Origin: Rhodospirillaceae bacterium
GTDB taxonomy: Bacteria; Pseudomonadota; Alphaproteobacteria; Thalassobaculales; Thalassobaculaceae
Length of the DNA stretch: 34,365 nucleotides
Assembly (NCBI GenBank): GCA_002708305.1
Contig: PANE01000005.1
Span: forward strand, 160,097-194,461
Direction: 5' to 3'
Shown: positions 1-8,081 of the stretch, one piece after another
Numbering within the stretch: the first letter of the stretch is position 1
Layout: every line of letters begins with the position of its first letter
Translations under genes and position numbers: made by a program
Notes under the pieces: model-generated
Seen by the model: only the letters and a program-made list of their open reading frames with translations
What the model was told of the DNA's origin: nothing
The model's database searches: none

Positions 1-388
1 GACGACCAACCTTGTTTTTGAGTTCAATCAAGAAACAATACTTGATAATGACTTCGATATTCAGAATGGATTACAGCGATTATCAAAACTTGGATTTCGT
101 CTTTCTATGGATCAATTAAAAAACTTAGATTTAGCTCTCCCTAAACTTGCTTCTCAGGGCTTTAAATTCATCAAAATTGATGCGCATTTCCTCCACGAAA
201 TCGCACGCGGAACCGCCCCGACATTAAATATGAAGGCTTTAAAAGGCGCTTTAGATAGAGAAGCCATGGATTTAATAGTAGAAAAAATTGAGAACGAAGA
301 GATGCTATTAGATTTATTAGATTTAAAAATAGATTACGGTCAAGGATACTTATTTGGTGCTCCGAAACCTGCAGAAATAAGAAATTAA
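1..388 (+). CDS. EAL-domain protein, C-terminal part (5' truncated by window)
   Basis: The reading frame is open from base 2 to the TAA at 386-388, so this is the end of a longer gene that starts outside the window. The visible ~128 residues match the second half of an EAL (cyclic-di-GMP phosphodiesterase) fold: a FEF segment, FIKID, a VEKIENEE stretch and the C-terminal QGYLFGAPKP, which corresponds to the QGYLFGxP end of EAL domains. The DDFGxG loop, which supplies metal-binding aspartates, reads SMDQLKN here, so one of the paired aspartates and the glycines are missing. Catalysis is therefore doubtful, and it may be a degenerate c-di-GMP-binding or scaffold domain. The next gene starts inside its stop codon (TAATG), implying translational coupling. 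Family assignment is fairly sure; activity is not. Confidence 0.75.
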   Translation, partial: TTNLVFEFNQETILDNDFDIQNGLQRLSKLGFRLSMDQLKNLDLALPKLASQGFKFIKIDAHFLHEIARGTAPTLNMKALKGALDREAMDLIVEKIENEEMLLDLLDLKIDYGQGYLFGAPKPAEIRN

Positions 389-1254
389 TGAATACTCGAG
401 AAATTAGTAGCTTAAGCATTATATCAAATCTTTACGAGATCTTTATTTTTGATCTTTGGGGCACAATTTATAACGGGCGAGCATTGTTTCCTGGGATTAA
501 ATTATTATTAGAAAATCTCAAAGCGCGGCATAAAACTATCATATTCCTATCAAACTCGCCACAGCTCCCTAATGTGGTTGCTCAACGCCTTTCGCGACTT
601 GGGCTCTCAACTTTGCATTATGACTTGCTAGTTACGTCAGGTGGAGAAGCCAACGAACAATTACTCAGCGGTATCTCACCAGTGATCTCAAGTTTCAATG
701 GGCTAGTTTTTGAACTTGGCCCTAATCGTTTCCCAAATACTTTACCTGTAAATAAATTCACCACTACAGAATCAATAGTAGAGGCAAACTGGATATTTAA
801 CGCTGGCCCAGATAAAGAAAGTAATCAACTAGGAGATTATAAAAATTTGCTTGTGGGAGCAAAACAAAGAGATCTCCCTATGCTTTGCACAAACCCAGAT
901 AAACTAGTTTTTCACGGTGAGGAAAGGCAATTGTGTGCGGGAGGAATTGCTGAATTTTATGAATCGATTGGAGGCAATGTTTCGTATATCGGAAAACCTT
1001 ACCCAAACGTTTTTGAAAGATGTCTAGAATTTGTGGATAATTTTGACAAAAAAAAAGTCATCATGATCGGCGACAACCTAGAGACGGATATCATTGGCGC
1101 AGACAGTATTGGGATAGATTCTGTTCTTATCGCCTCAGGAGTTCATCAATTAAGTGACAGCATTAAAAACAGCATTTCTAGCAATCGTCTGCTTAATTTA
1201 GAGAAAAAACTTGGGACAAAGGCAACATTTGTAATGACTTGGTTGGCTTGGTAA
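388..1254 (+). CDS. HAD-superfamily (subclass IIA, TIGR01459-like) hydrolase
   Basis: A 288-residue HAD-like phosphatase. Motif I is FDLWGTIYNG with the presumed nucleophile Asp22; motif II is FLSNSP (about 54-59); the lysine motif is IGKPYP; and motif IV is MIGDNLETDIIGA. The residue two after the nucleophile is Trp rather than Asp, which I recall as typical of the TIGR01459 group (DxWG). The group resembles NagD/4-nitrophenylphosphatase proteins and its physiological substrate is unknown. The ATG at 388 overlaps the stop of the EAL gene by one base, so the two are probably co-translated. This arrangement recurs in alphaproteobacteria. It is followed by rpmB, which has its own promoter. Confidence 0.85.
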   Translation: MNTREISSLSIISNLYEIFIFDLWGTIYNGRALFPGIKLLLENLKARHKTIIFLSNSPQLPNVVAQRLSRLGLSTLHYDLLVTSGGEANEQLLSGISPVISSFNGLVFELGPNRFPNTLPVNKFTTTESIVEANWIFNAGPDKESNQLGDYKNLLVGAKQRDLPMLCTNPDKLVFHGEERQLCAGGIAEFYESIGGNVSYIGKPYPNVFERCLEFVDNFDKKKVIMIGDNLETDIIGADSIGIDSVLIASGVHQLSDSIKNSISSNRLLNLEKKLGTKATFVMTWLAW

Positions 1255-1289
1255 TTGCACTTTACCTGCAACAATCCAGCCAGTAAACC

Positions 1290-1318
1290 TTGACGCAAGT
1301 CGACTACTGTCGTATATC
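1290..1318 (+). promoter_or_regulatory. Sigma70-type promoter for rpmB
   Basis: TTGACG (1290-1295) and TATATC (1313-1318) are separated by exactly 17 bases, giving a near-consensus housekeeping promoter. Transcription would begin around 1325, leaving a leader of about 50 bases before the GTG of rpmB. Strong expression would suit a ribosomal protein gene. Called by eye from the sequence. Confidence 0.6.
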
Positions 1319-1373
1319 GCTCTTTAATCGTTGAATACCAAGCAAAATAGAATATAAAGTGAGGGATTGTTCC

Positions 1374-1664
1374 GTGGCTCGCAGATGCTCGATAACCGGT
1401 AAAGGTGTGATGACAGGAAATAATGTCAGCCACGCTAATAATAAAAATCGCCGCAGATTCATCCCAAATCTGCAACGAACTTCACTTATGAGTGAAGCCT
1501 TGGGTCAAACAATCCGGATTCGATTAACTACCTCAGCCATACGAACAATAGAGCACAACGGCGGATTAGATGAATTCCTCAAGAATACGAAAACAGCAAA
1601 ACTTGCCCCGGAAGCGCGGATATTAAAACGCAGAATTGTAAAAGCTTCCGAAAAGACTGCCTAA
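1374..1664 (+). CDS. rpmB: 50S ribosomal protein L28
   Basis: A 96-residue protein beginning [11 protein letters not shown], the standard N-terminus of bacterial L28, followed by the [11 protein letters not shown] signature of the family and a basic C-terminus. L28 is a structural protein of the large ribosomal subunit. The start is the GTG at 1374: an upstream in-frame GTG at 1359 would add five residues not seen in the family, and GAGG at 1361-1364 is placed as Shine-Dalgarno for 1374. Length and sequence are normal. It is transcribed alone from the promoter at 1290-1318, next to a convergent heme A synthase gene, a neighbour pair common in alphaproteobacteria. Confidence 0.95.
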   Translation: MARRCSITGKGVMTGNNVSHANNKNRRRFIPNLQRTSLMSEALGQTIRIRLTTSAIRTIEHNGGLDEFLKNTKTAKLAPEARILKRRIVKASEKTA

Positions 1665-1710
1665 ATAAAAAATAGAAATATTTTTTGATCCAGTTATTAT
1701 ATGCTAACTT

Positions 1711-2787
1711 CTAGGTCGCTGGGGCTATTCGGTATAAAGAAATACCTTTGCTTACACTCCATAAAGCCCAAACACTCGTGCCAAACAGACACAGCCCACC
1801 AAATTGATGGGCTAATGCTAACTCCACCGGAACAAAATTGATTAAAGCTAGAACCCCTAATGAGAATTGCAACGTGACGACGGTTAGCAATGCATAAATT
1901 GGTTGCATAAAAAACTTCTCACTTTTTTTCGACCTAAAGGAAACAGAAAAGATCACAACAGCTATGGCTGTAAAAGTAGCTAAAATACGATGGTTGAACT
2001 GAACGGCACTTGTATTTTCAAAAATATTTTTCCAAAATGGCACCAAATCACCGTAATCTGGCGGAACAATATGGCCTGCCATCAAAGGGAATGTATTGTA
2101 GATCAGACCAGCATCTAGGCCAGCAACAAGCGCTCCACCAATTACGGTTAACGATACCAACCCCACAACAACAACAGCCTGATAAAATTGAAGGCGAGAT
2201 CCTATTTTTTGCCGATGTGCAACGAGATCGAGAATAGTCCAAATAAGTAGACCTAATATTAAAAATGCCACTCCCAAATGGGTAGCCAGCCTATATTGGC
2301 TTACGGATGGGTCAACAGACAGTCCACTTTTAACCATCCACCATCCAAGACCACCTTGCAGCCCCCCCAAAAAGAACAATACAATGATTCTTATCCTTAA
2401 TTCTTTTTTTATGGACTGTGTCACCGTAAAAAACACAAAGGGTAGAAAAAAAACAAGCCCTATGAGCCGTCCCCACAACCTATGTATATACTCCCACCAG
2501 AAGATCTGTTTGAAATCCCCGATATTCATCCATGCATTTACGTGACGATATTCTGGCGAGGTTTGATAAAGTTTAAAAACACGCTCCCACTCTCTATCAT
2601 CTAGCGGCGGCAACCAGCCTAATAACGGCCGCCATTCGACCATGGAGAGGCCAGACCCGGTAACCCGCGTGATCCCACCTATAACCACCATCGAAGCAAC
2701 CATGAGGGCTACAATAGTTAGCCAAATAGCAACATTTTGATCAGAACTTCCCGCCCATCTTCTACTATTTTTCTTAGAACACACCAT
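1711..2787 (-). CDS. ctaA: Heme A synthase (COX15/CtaA family)
   Basis: An integral membrane protein of 358 residues (377 from the upstream TTG at 2844). It oxidises the C8 methyl group of heme O to a formyl group, making heme A for aa3-type cytochrome oxidase. Characteristic features are GGITRVTGSGLSMVEW after the first membrane segment and four histidine sites expected to bind heme: EYIHRLWGR, ATHLGVAF, FNHRILAT and ALAHQFGG. About eight hydrophobic segments are visible. It is the alphaproteobacterial/mitochondrial COX15 type rather than the short Bacillus CtaA. I chose the ATG at 2787, which gives a short cytoplasmic N-terminus; neither start has a clear Shine-Dalgarno. It is divergent from the lipoprotein gene at 2923. 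Confidence 0.93.
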   Translation of the reverse strand: MVCSKKNSRRWAGSSDQNVAIWLTIVALMVASMVVIGGITRVTGSGLSMVEWRPLLGWLPPLDDREWERVFKLYQTSPEYRHVNAWMNIGDFKQIFWWEYIHRLWGRLIGLVFFLPFVFFTVTQSIKKELRIRIIVLFFLGGLQGGLGWWMVKSGLSVDPSVSQYRLATHLGVAFLILGLLIWTILDLVAHRQKIGSRLQFYQAVVVVGLVSLTVIGGALVAGLDAGLIYNTFPLMAGHIVPPDYGDLVPFWKNIFENTSAVQFNHRILATFTAIAVVIFSVSFRSKKSEKFFMQPIYALLTVVTLQFSLGVLALINFVPVELALAHQFGGLCLFGTSVWALWSVSKGISLYRIAPAT

Positions 2788-2864
2788 ACCATCGTAAATG
2801 GCGTTTACTTGGACATGAGTCAAGCGGCCCAAGTCAAATATCAATAAACTTTGAGACTTTGATT

Positions 2865-2893
2865 TTGAACGTTGTTTTTGTTAAAGTTTATTA
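2865..2893 (+). promoter_or_regulatory. Weak promoter candidate for the lipoprotein gene
   Basis: TTGAAC (2865-2870) and TTATTA (2888-2893) lie 17 bases apart. Initiation near 2900 would favour the ATG at 2923 as the real start of the downstream gene. The -10 element is poor, so this is tentative. Confidence 0.28.
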
Positions 2894-2922
2894 TGGAAAT
2901 GAGGCAACCAATTAACCCCACG

Positions 2923-3582
2923 ATGAAAAAAATACACCCAGTGATGTTTGTAATGCTGAGTTGTTTTTGGTTTTATGGCTGTGGAATATTGACTTCAGGG
3001 CCCATAGAAACTCACTATTTGTCTAACCAAACCTATCTCACGTCATTCCCAGAAGAAGCAAAGTGCACCATAACGGTCCACTCTGAGGAAACAACGAGTG
3101 CAAGAACCCCAATTCTTTTAAATTCATCAAACCTCTCAGGACCTATGAAAATTGCCTGTACTCATGAAGGATATTGGACCTCAAATATTCTATTAGAACC
3201 TATTGATGGCAAGACGCTCGCCAGTCGTTTGATTGGCAGAGAAAATGTAACAATACTCAATGGCGGCTATAATGAAGCTGACCTGTGGCCGCATACTAGA
3301 TTACCAAGAAAGCTCCATATCGTTTTGAGGAGGAGTGCTTTTGGTACCTCTGAAGCTAAAAACTTATACTATGCTGATGAAATACTTTATGCAAAAAAAG
3401 CCTGGGGGCTATTGATTAGTAACTTGTTATCATCCTGCAAACACCAAAACGATATGCAACCGCCAGCAACCAGCAAATTATCCAGCAGTCATTGCCGTTT
3501 TGCAACTAAGAGACTACAAATGTTAGGGAGAAATGACTTAATCAAAATTGAACAAGAAAGACGAAGATCTAGTGTTGAATAA
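2923..3582 (+). CDS. Putative lipoprotein with PEGA-like segment, function unknown
   Basis: A protein of 219 residues from the ATG at 2923 (the frame is open back to a TTG at 2872, with further ATGs at 2893 and 2899). MKKIHP is followed by a hydrophobic stretch ending FYGC, which fits a lipoprotein signal peptide with the lipidated Cys at about residue 20. The middle part (about 40-90) has a pattern of C-T-I-T-V, TPILLNSS, then KIACTHEGYW. It resembles small secreted alphaproteobacterial proteins in which a PEGA-like beta domain carries two cysteines and a GY turn. The C-terminal third is basic (ERRRSS) and has more cysteines. Likely exported and anchored in a membrane. The divergent position beside heme A synthase gives no firm functional link. 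I do not recognise a named family. Confidence 0.65.
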   Translation: MKKIHPVMFVMLSCFWFYGCGILTSGPIETHYLSNQTYLTSFPEEAKCTITVHSEETTSARTPILLNSSNLSGPMKIACTHEGYWTSNILLEPIDGKTLASRLIGRENVTILNGGYNEADLWPHTRLPRKLHIVLRRSAFGTSEAKNLYYADEILYAKKAWGLLISNLLSSCKHQNDMQPPATSKLSSSHCRFATKRLQMLGRNDLIKIEQERRRSSVE

Positions 3583-3706
3583 CTTCTCCATATCAAGTAA
3601 GGAAATAATAGATCTTTGTTAATTATGATCAGAGAAAATATTGATTAGAGTAATTATGGGATATTTAAGCGTATTTTATAACATGTGTTTCGATGGAGCA
3701 CGCTAA

Positions 3707-4858
3707 ATGCAAGTTGGCGTAATAAAAGAACGACGAGCAGGTGAACTTAGAGTGGCTATTACACCTGAGACAGTCCAAAAATTTGTGGGTATGGGCCTAT
3801 CTGTTGTAATTGAGACCAAAGCTGGGTTAACGGCAGCTATAACGGATAAATCATATCAGGAAGCTGGTGCCAATATCGTTAAAACACCTGACGAAGCGTT
3901 AAAAAATGCTGATATAGTTTTAAAGGTTCGGAAGCCACTCAGCTCGAAGGGCTCAGGTACAAATACTGAAGATGAAGTTAAAATTATGAAGGCCGGTGCT
4001 GTTCTCATCTGCCTTATGGAACCGTATAGTAGCCAAGAGCTAATAAAAACTTTAGCAGACCGAAATATTATTACATTTTCCATGGAGTTAATACCACGCA
4101 TTACCCGAGCACAAACCATGGATACACTTTCATCACAATCAAATTTAGCAGGCTACAAAGCTGTTCTCGAAGCAGCGCATGTATTTGGGAGAGCTTTCCC
4201 GATGATGATGACTGCTGCCGGTACCGTCCCCCCTGCTAAATGTTTGGTAATGGGTGCGGGAGTTGCCGGGTTACAAGCGATTGCCACAGCGCGCCGTCTG
4301 GGGGCTGTAGTTTCTGCCAGCGATGTGCGGCCAGCCGCTAAAGAGAATGTCGAAAGTTTAGGAGCAAGCTTTGTAGCTGTGGAAGATGAAGAGTTTCAGC
4401 AAGCAGAAACTGCAGGCGGTTACGCAAAAGAGATGAGCGACGAATACAAACAGAAACAGGCTGAATTAATAGCATCTACCGTAGCAAAACAAGACATTGT
4501 GATTTGTACTGCCCTTATACCAGGGCGGCCAGCACCTGTTTTAGTCAGTGCCGAAATGGTAAAAACTATGAGACCAGGGTCGGTATTAGTTGACCTCGCT
4601 GCAGAACAGGGAGGAAATTGCCCGTTGTCTGTCCCTGATAAGACGATCATTAAGGATGGAGTATCTATAATTGGTCAAACTAATTTGGCCAGCGCAGTAG
4701 CAATTGACGCTTCTATTCTATTTGCTAAAAACCTATTAAGCTTTGTGTCCTTAATGATTAATCAAGAGGATAACCAATTGGTAATAGATATTGCCGATGA
4801 GATAATTAAAGAATCGTTACTAACGAAAAATGGAGAAGTCATTCAAACTTTCACCTAG
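3707..4858 (+). CDS. pntAA: NAD(P) transhydrogenase subunit alpha part 1 (domain I)
   Basis: A 383-residue soluble subunit (dI) of proton-translocating transhydrogenase, which passes hydride between NADH and NADP+ using the proton gradient. The N-terminus MQVGVIKERRAGELRVAITPE is typical of the alanine dehydrogenase/PNT family. The NAD-binding Rossmann motif GAGVAGLQAIATARRLGA appears near residue 185, followed by SASDVRPA. The ATG at 3707 is preceded by GGAG (3695-3698) at good spacing. First gene of the pntAA-pntAB-pntB operon, the split three-gene form known from Rhodospirillum rubrum. The stretch 3583-3706 is AT-rich, with a possible -10 TATAAC at 3677 but no convincing -35. Confidence 0.96.
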   Translation: MQVGVIKERRAGELRVAITPETVQKFVGMGLSVVIETKAGLTAAITDKSYQEAGANIVKTPDEALKNADIVLKVRKPLSSKGSGTNTEDEVKIMKAGAVLICLMEPYSSQELIKTLADRNIITFSMELIPRITRAQTMDTLSSQSNLAGYKAVLEAAHVFGRAFPMMMTAAGTVPPAKCLVMGAGVAGLQAIATARRLGAVVSASDVRPAAKENVESLGASFVAVEDEEFQQAETAGGYAKEMSDEYKQKQAELIASTVAKQDIVICTALIPGRPAPVLVSAEMVKTMRPGSVLVDLAAEQGGNCPLSVPDKTIIKDGVSIIGQTNLASAVAIDASILFAKNLLSFVSLMINQEDNQLVIDIADEIIKESLLTKNGEVIQTFT

Positions 4859-4985
4859 ACATCTCTGACTGAGCGATCACCCAACGGCCTTAAACCAAGT
4901 CCCAAATATTAAAAGCCATTAGACTCGCACCAAAACTGTGCGGCTAGAGTATTGGAAAAAAGAGTTTCGAAGAAAGGATAATAAT

Positions 4986-5282
4986 GTGCAACCTCAAGGT
5001 GTAGATCCATTTATATTTGGTATTACAGTTCTAGTTCTAGCATGTTTTGTTGGTTATTATGTGGTTTGGCGCGTAACGCCAGCGTTGCATTCCCCTTTGA
5101 TGAGTGTCACTAACGCAATTTCCTCTGTAATAATAGTGGGTGCTTTGATAGCGGCAGGGCCGGCTGAAGGGAATTTGGCTCAAGTGATGGGGTTTTTCGC
5201 TATAGTTCTGGCTTCTATTAATATCTTTGGTGGTTTTATTGTGACGCAGAGAATGCTCTCTATGTTCAAGAAGAAACGTTGA
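4986..5282 (+). CDS. pntAB: NAD(P) transhydrogenase subunit alpha part 2 (membrane)
   Basis: A 98-residue membrane subunit with about three hydrophobic helices, from [20 protein letters not shown] to [14 protein letters not shown]; it forms part of the proton channel (dII) of the transhydrogenase. The frame opens at a GTG at 4938, but I chose the GTG at 4986: AAGGA at 4974-4978 lies seven bases before it, and the extra residues would be highly charged and unlike the family. It ends with TGA at 5280-5282, just before pntB. Between pntAA and this gene, 127 bases hold no recognisable gene. Confidence 0.93.
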   Translation: MQPQGVDPFIFGITVLVLACFVGYYVVWRVTPALHSPLMSVTNAISSVIIVGALIAAGPAEGNLAQVMGFFAIVLASINIFGGFIVTQRMLSMFKKKR

Positions 5283-5296
5283 GAACGGGGCCGAAC

Positions 5297-6688
5297 ATGA
5301 CAGATGATATCTCGGCTTTTCTTTATTTAGTATCAAGTGTTTGCTTCATTTTAGCCCTACGAGGTCTGAGTTCACCTGATACAGCACGTCAAGGGAACAT
5401 CTTTGGGGTGACCGGGATGACGATAGCTATCGCAACAACGCTAGCGCTCCCTGGGGTACTAAGTTATGAGGTAATAGTTGCGGGCTTGGTAATTGGTGGA
5501 GCGATAGGAACCTTAGTCGCACGCAAAATTGAAATGACAGCATTACCACAGTTAGTGGCAGCATTTCATAGTTTGGTTGGATTAGCGGCATGTTTTGTTG
5601 CTGCAGCTGCTTTTTACAGGCCAGAAGCATATGGTATTGGGCAGTTTTTAAATATACATACAGCTAGCTTAATTGAAATGGTGCTGGGCCTCGCAATTGG
5701 CGCAATAACATTTACCGGCTCTATTATCGCTTTTGGAAAATTGCAGGGTATTATTTCTGGTGCGCCTCTTACATTTAAGGGACAACATTTCCTGAATGCC
5801 ATGTTAGGGATTTCGGTTTTTATTTTAATAATATTGATGGTAAACGAACAGACAGAAGTCACATTCTGGGCTATTCTTGCTATATCTTTTTTAATTGGGA
5901 TTTTAATCATTATACCCATTGGGGGCGCTGATATGCCCGTCGTTATTTCAATGCTAAACTCCTATTCTGGCTGGGCTGCATGTGGAATCGGTTTCACCCT
6001 AGGCAATAGTTTACTGATAATAACAGGTGCTTTAGTGGGGTCGTCGGGCGCAATCCTCTCATACATAATGTGTAAAGGAATGAACCGCTCATTTTTTAGT
6101 GTTATATTAGGTGGATTTGGAGTTGAAAACAACTTACCTCATTCAGGGCAAGGCGGTGAAAAGGCGATAAAATCTGGCAGCGCAGAGGACGCAGCCTTTA
6201 TAATGGAAAATGCTTCATCTGTTATTATTGTCCCAGGATATGGAATGGCTGTAGCCCAAGCCCAACATGCACTTAGAGAGATGGGAGATATTTTAAAAAC
6301 AAAGGGGGTCAAGGTGCGATATGCAATACATCCTGTAGCAGGCAGAATGCCTGGTCACATGAATGTACTTCTGGCAGAAGCAAATGTTCCTTATGAGCAA
6401 GTCTTAGAACTAGATGAAATAAATAGAGACTTCTCACAAACTGATGTAGCGTTCGTTATTGGGGCGAACGACGTAACCAACCCAGCGGCTAAAACTGATA
6501 CTTCGAGTCCGATCTATGGAATGCCCATATTGGATGTAGAAAACGCGCAAACTGTTCTCTTCATTAAACGGTCTATGGCATCTGGTTATGCTGGAGTAGA
6601 TAATGAGTTATTTTTTCGTGACAATACAATGATGCTGTTTTCGGATGCAAAAAAAATGTGTGATGAAATTGTACAGGCATTAAATTAA
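5297..6688 (+). CDS. pntB: NAD(P) transhydrogenase subunit beta
   Basis: A 463-residue subunit combining the membrane part (about nine hydrophobic segments, residues ~1-260) with the NADP-binding dIII domain. dIII is recognised by IIVPGYGMAVAQAQHALREM, HPVAGRMPGHMNVLLAEANV and the VIGANDVTNPAA loop. Together with PntAA and PntAB it forms the inner-membrane enzyme that supplies NADPH. The ATG at 5297 is preferred over an in-frame TTG at 5279 that would overlap pntAB. The gene converges on hemY, with only 31 bases between their ends. Confidence 0.96.
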   Translation: MTDDISAFLYLVSSVCFILALRGLSSPDTARQGNIFGVTGMTIAIATTLALPGVLSYEVIVAGLVIGGAIGTLVARKIEMTALPQLVAAFHSLVGLAACFVAAAAFYRPEAYGIGQFLNIHTASLIEMVLGLAIGAITFTGSIIAFGKLQGIISGAPLTFKGQHFLNAMLGISVFILIILMVNEQTEVTFWAILAISFLIGILIIIPIGGADMPVVISMLNSYSGWAACGIGFTLGNSLLIITGALVGSSGAILSYIMCKGMNRSFFSVILGGFGVENNLPHSGQGGEKAIKSGSAEDAAFIMENASSVIIVPGYGMAVAQAQHALREMGDILKTKGVKVRYAIHPVAGRMPGHMNVLLAEANVPYEQVLELDEINRDFSQTDVAFVIGANDVTNPAAKTDTSSPIYGMPILDVENAQTVLFIKRSMASGYAGVDNELFFRDNTMMLFSDAKKMCDEIVQALN

Positions 6689-6719
6689 TTGTTACTTGTG
6701 TACAAGAAGGGCTAGTTTT

Positions 6720-8075
6720 CTATTGCTCAAGGATTGGAGCTTGCTTGTCACTTGCTTTGAAGGAGGCACGATCAGAAAGGGCAGAGACTCTCGGTGGAAC
6801 CTTCCACGTAATAAGATCAAAACGGCCACAGTTGCCACATAAAGGAGACCACTCCTCACCTGTTGCCCCACAGGAATTACAAGTCCAACTATAGTCAACC
6901 GTTGCATTAATCGATTTTTCCAGCCATCTCCTCGCTTCTGTTTCATCATTCTTTTCTTGTTGTTCAAGGCTTGCCATAAGACGACACCCATGAATTGTCA
7001 TATTATCTATCAAAATGTCGCCAAGGTATTTTCTAGCTTCCCCCCATAACTCTGCCTCTAATGCAATCTCAGCTAATATTAATCTTCCCTGAATCGATTT
7101 ATCAGACTTCATTAAAAGTTTTTGTAATCTTTGAAAATGCTGAAGTGGCGACTCCTCGGACCACAACTTCAAATAGTTCATGGTTAATTCTCGGTGAGGC
7201 GTAGCAGATATGATAGCTTCCAAAGTTCTTATAATTTTTCGTTCTTTTTCAGGGTCCTGAGTAAGTTCTGCTCGTAGTATAGCCGCTGGAATGAAATTTT
7301 TATCATCCGTTAAAGCTTTATCCGCGTACTTTATGGCCTCCAACACCATATCATTATTCTTAAATTCTATTGCTCTCGCTGTACAGATAGTTACTCTTGG
7401 ACCAACCGCTACTTTTTCGGTTTTTACTTTCCGGCGTAGAGATTCAGTTAATGTTTTTTGAGCATTTTCCCAATCCGCCATTTTTGTCTGAAGACTGAAT
7501 AGCGTTTCACAGACAAAAGTAGATTCTGGGCGTTTTTCATATGCTTTTTTAGTAAGCTCAAGTAAGAGCCTTTGATCCTGATTACTCATTGCCTGACGCA
7601 TTAAACCTACCAAGCCAACAAACTCTGTTTCCTGGTCCTCACTAAGTGCACTGAAATAATTCAAAGCAGCGGTTTCATCTCCATTTAAAGTCGCTGTTTG
7701 GGCTGATAACAAACGGGTGAGTAAAGGATCTTTTAAAAGTATATTTGCTTTCTTTGATAACCGGACGGCCTCATCCTTGTCCCCCGCAGCTACAGCAGCC
7801 ATACCGAGCGTTAATGCTTTGTATCCATCCGATTCCCGACGACTTTTCCTACGACTAAAAAAAGTCTTTGGAGCCTTTAGTATCTTGTTGAAAAGCACGT
7901 AAAAAAGCCACAGCATAAACCCAATGAATATGATAAATATAAGAAAGATACTAAAGTGGGTGTCTATTTGATAGTTGAGCCAATTTATTTTTACCTGTCC
8001 AGGATTATTACTCAACCAGACAGCAAGAGCAATAAACGCTGCCACTTGTATGAGAAAGAAAATAATCCGTAGCAT
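6720..8075 (-). CDS. hemY: HemY-like TPR membrane protein with C-terminal zinc ribbon
   Basis: A 451-residue protein of the HemY N-terminal family (not protoporphyrinogen oxidase). Two hydrophobic segments lie at the start (about 3-22 and 40-62), followed by helical TPR-like repeats through about residue 390. Near the C-terminus, WTCNSCGATGEEWSPLCGNCG has two CxxC pairs and should bind zinc. The exact role of HemY is unsettled; it is thought to organise late heme synthesis enzymes at the membrane. It is the last gene of hemC-hemD-(Mic60-like)-hemY, and its start is six bases after the stop of the preceding gene. Confidence 0.88.
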   Translation of the reverse strand: MLRIIFFLIQVAAFIALAVWLSNNPGQVKINWLNYQIDTHFSIFLIFIIFIGFMLWLFYVLFNKILKAPKTFFSRRKSRRESDGYKALTLGMAAVAAGDKDEAVRLSKKANILLKDPLLTRLLSAQTATLNGDETAALNYFSALSEDQETEFVGLVGLMRQAMSNQDQRLLLELTKKAYEKRPESTFVCETLFSLQTKMADWENAQKTLTESLRRKVKTEKVAVGPRVTICTARAIEFKNNDMVLEAIKYADKALTDDKNFIPAAILRAELTQDPEKERKIIRTLEAIISATPHRELTMNYLKLWSEESPLQHFQRLQKLLMKSDKSIQGRLILAEIALEAELWGEARKYLGDILIDNMTIHGCRLMASLEQQEKNDETEARRWLEKSINATVDYSWTCNSCGATGEEWSPLCGNCGRFDLITWKVPPRVSALSDRASFKASDKQAPILEQ

Positions 8076-8081
8076 TTTTGA

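Noticed and set aside
1146-1475. 109-codon minus-strand ORF across the HAD gene end and rpmB start
   Set aside because: It overlaps two supported genes and the rpmB promoter, with no family signature.
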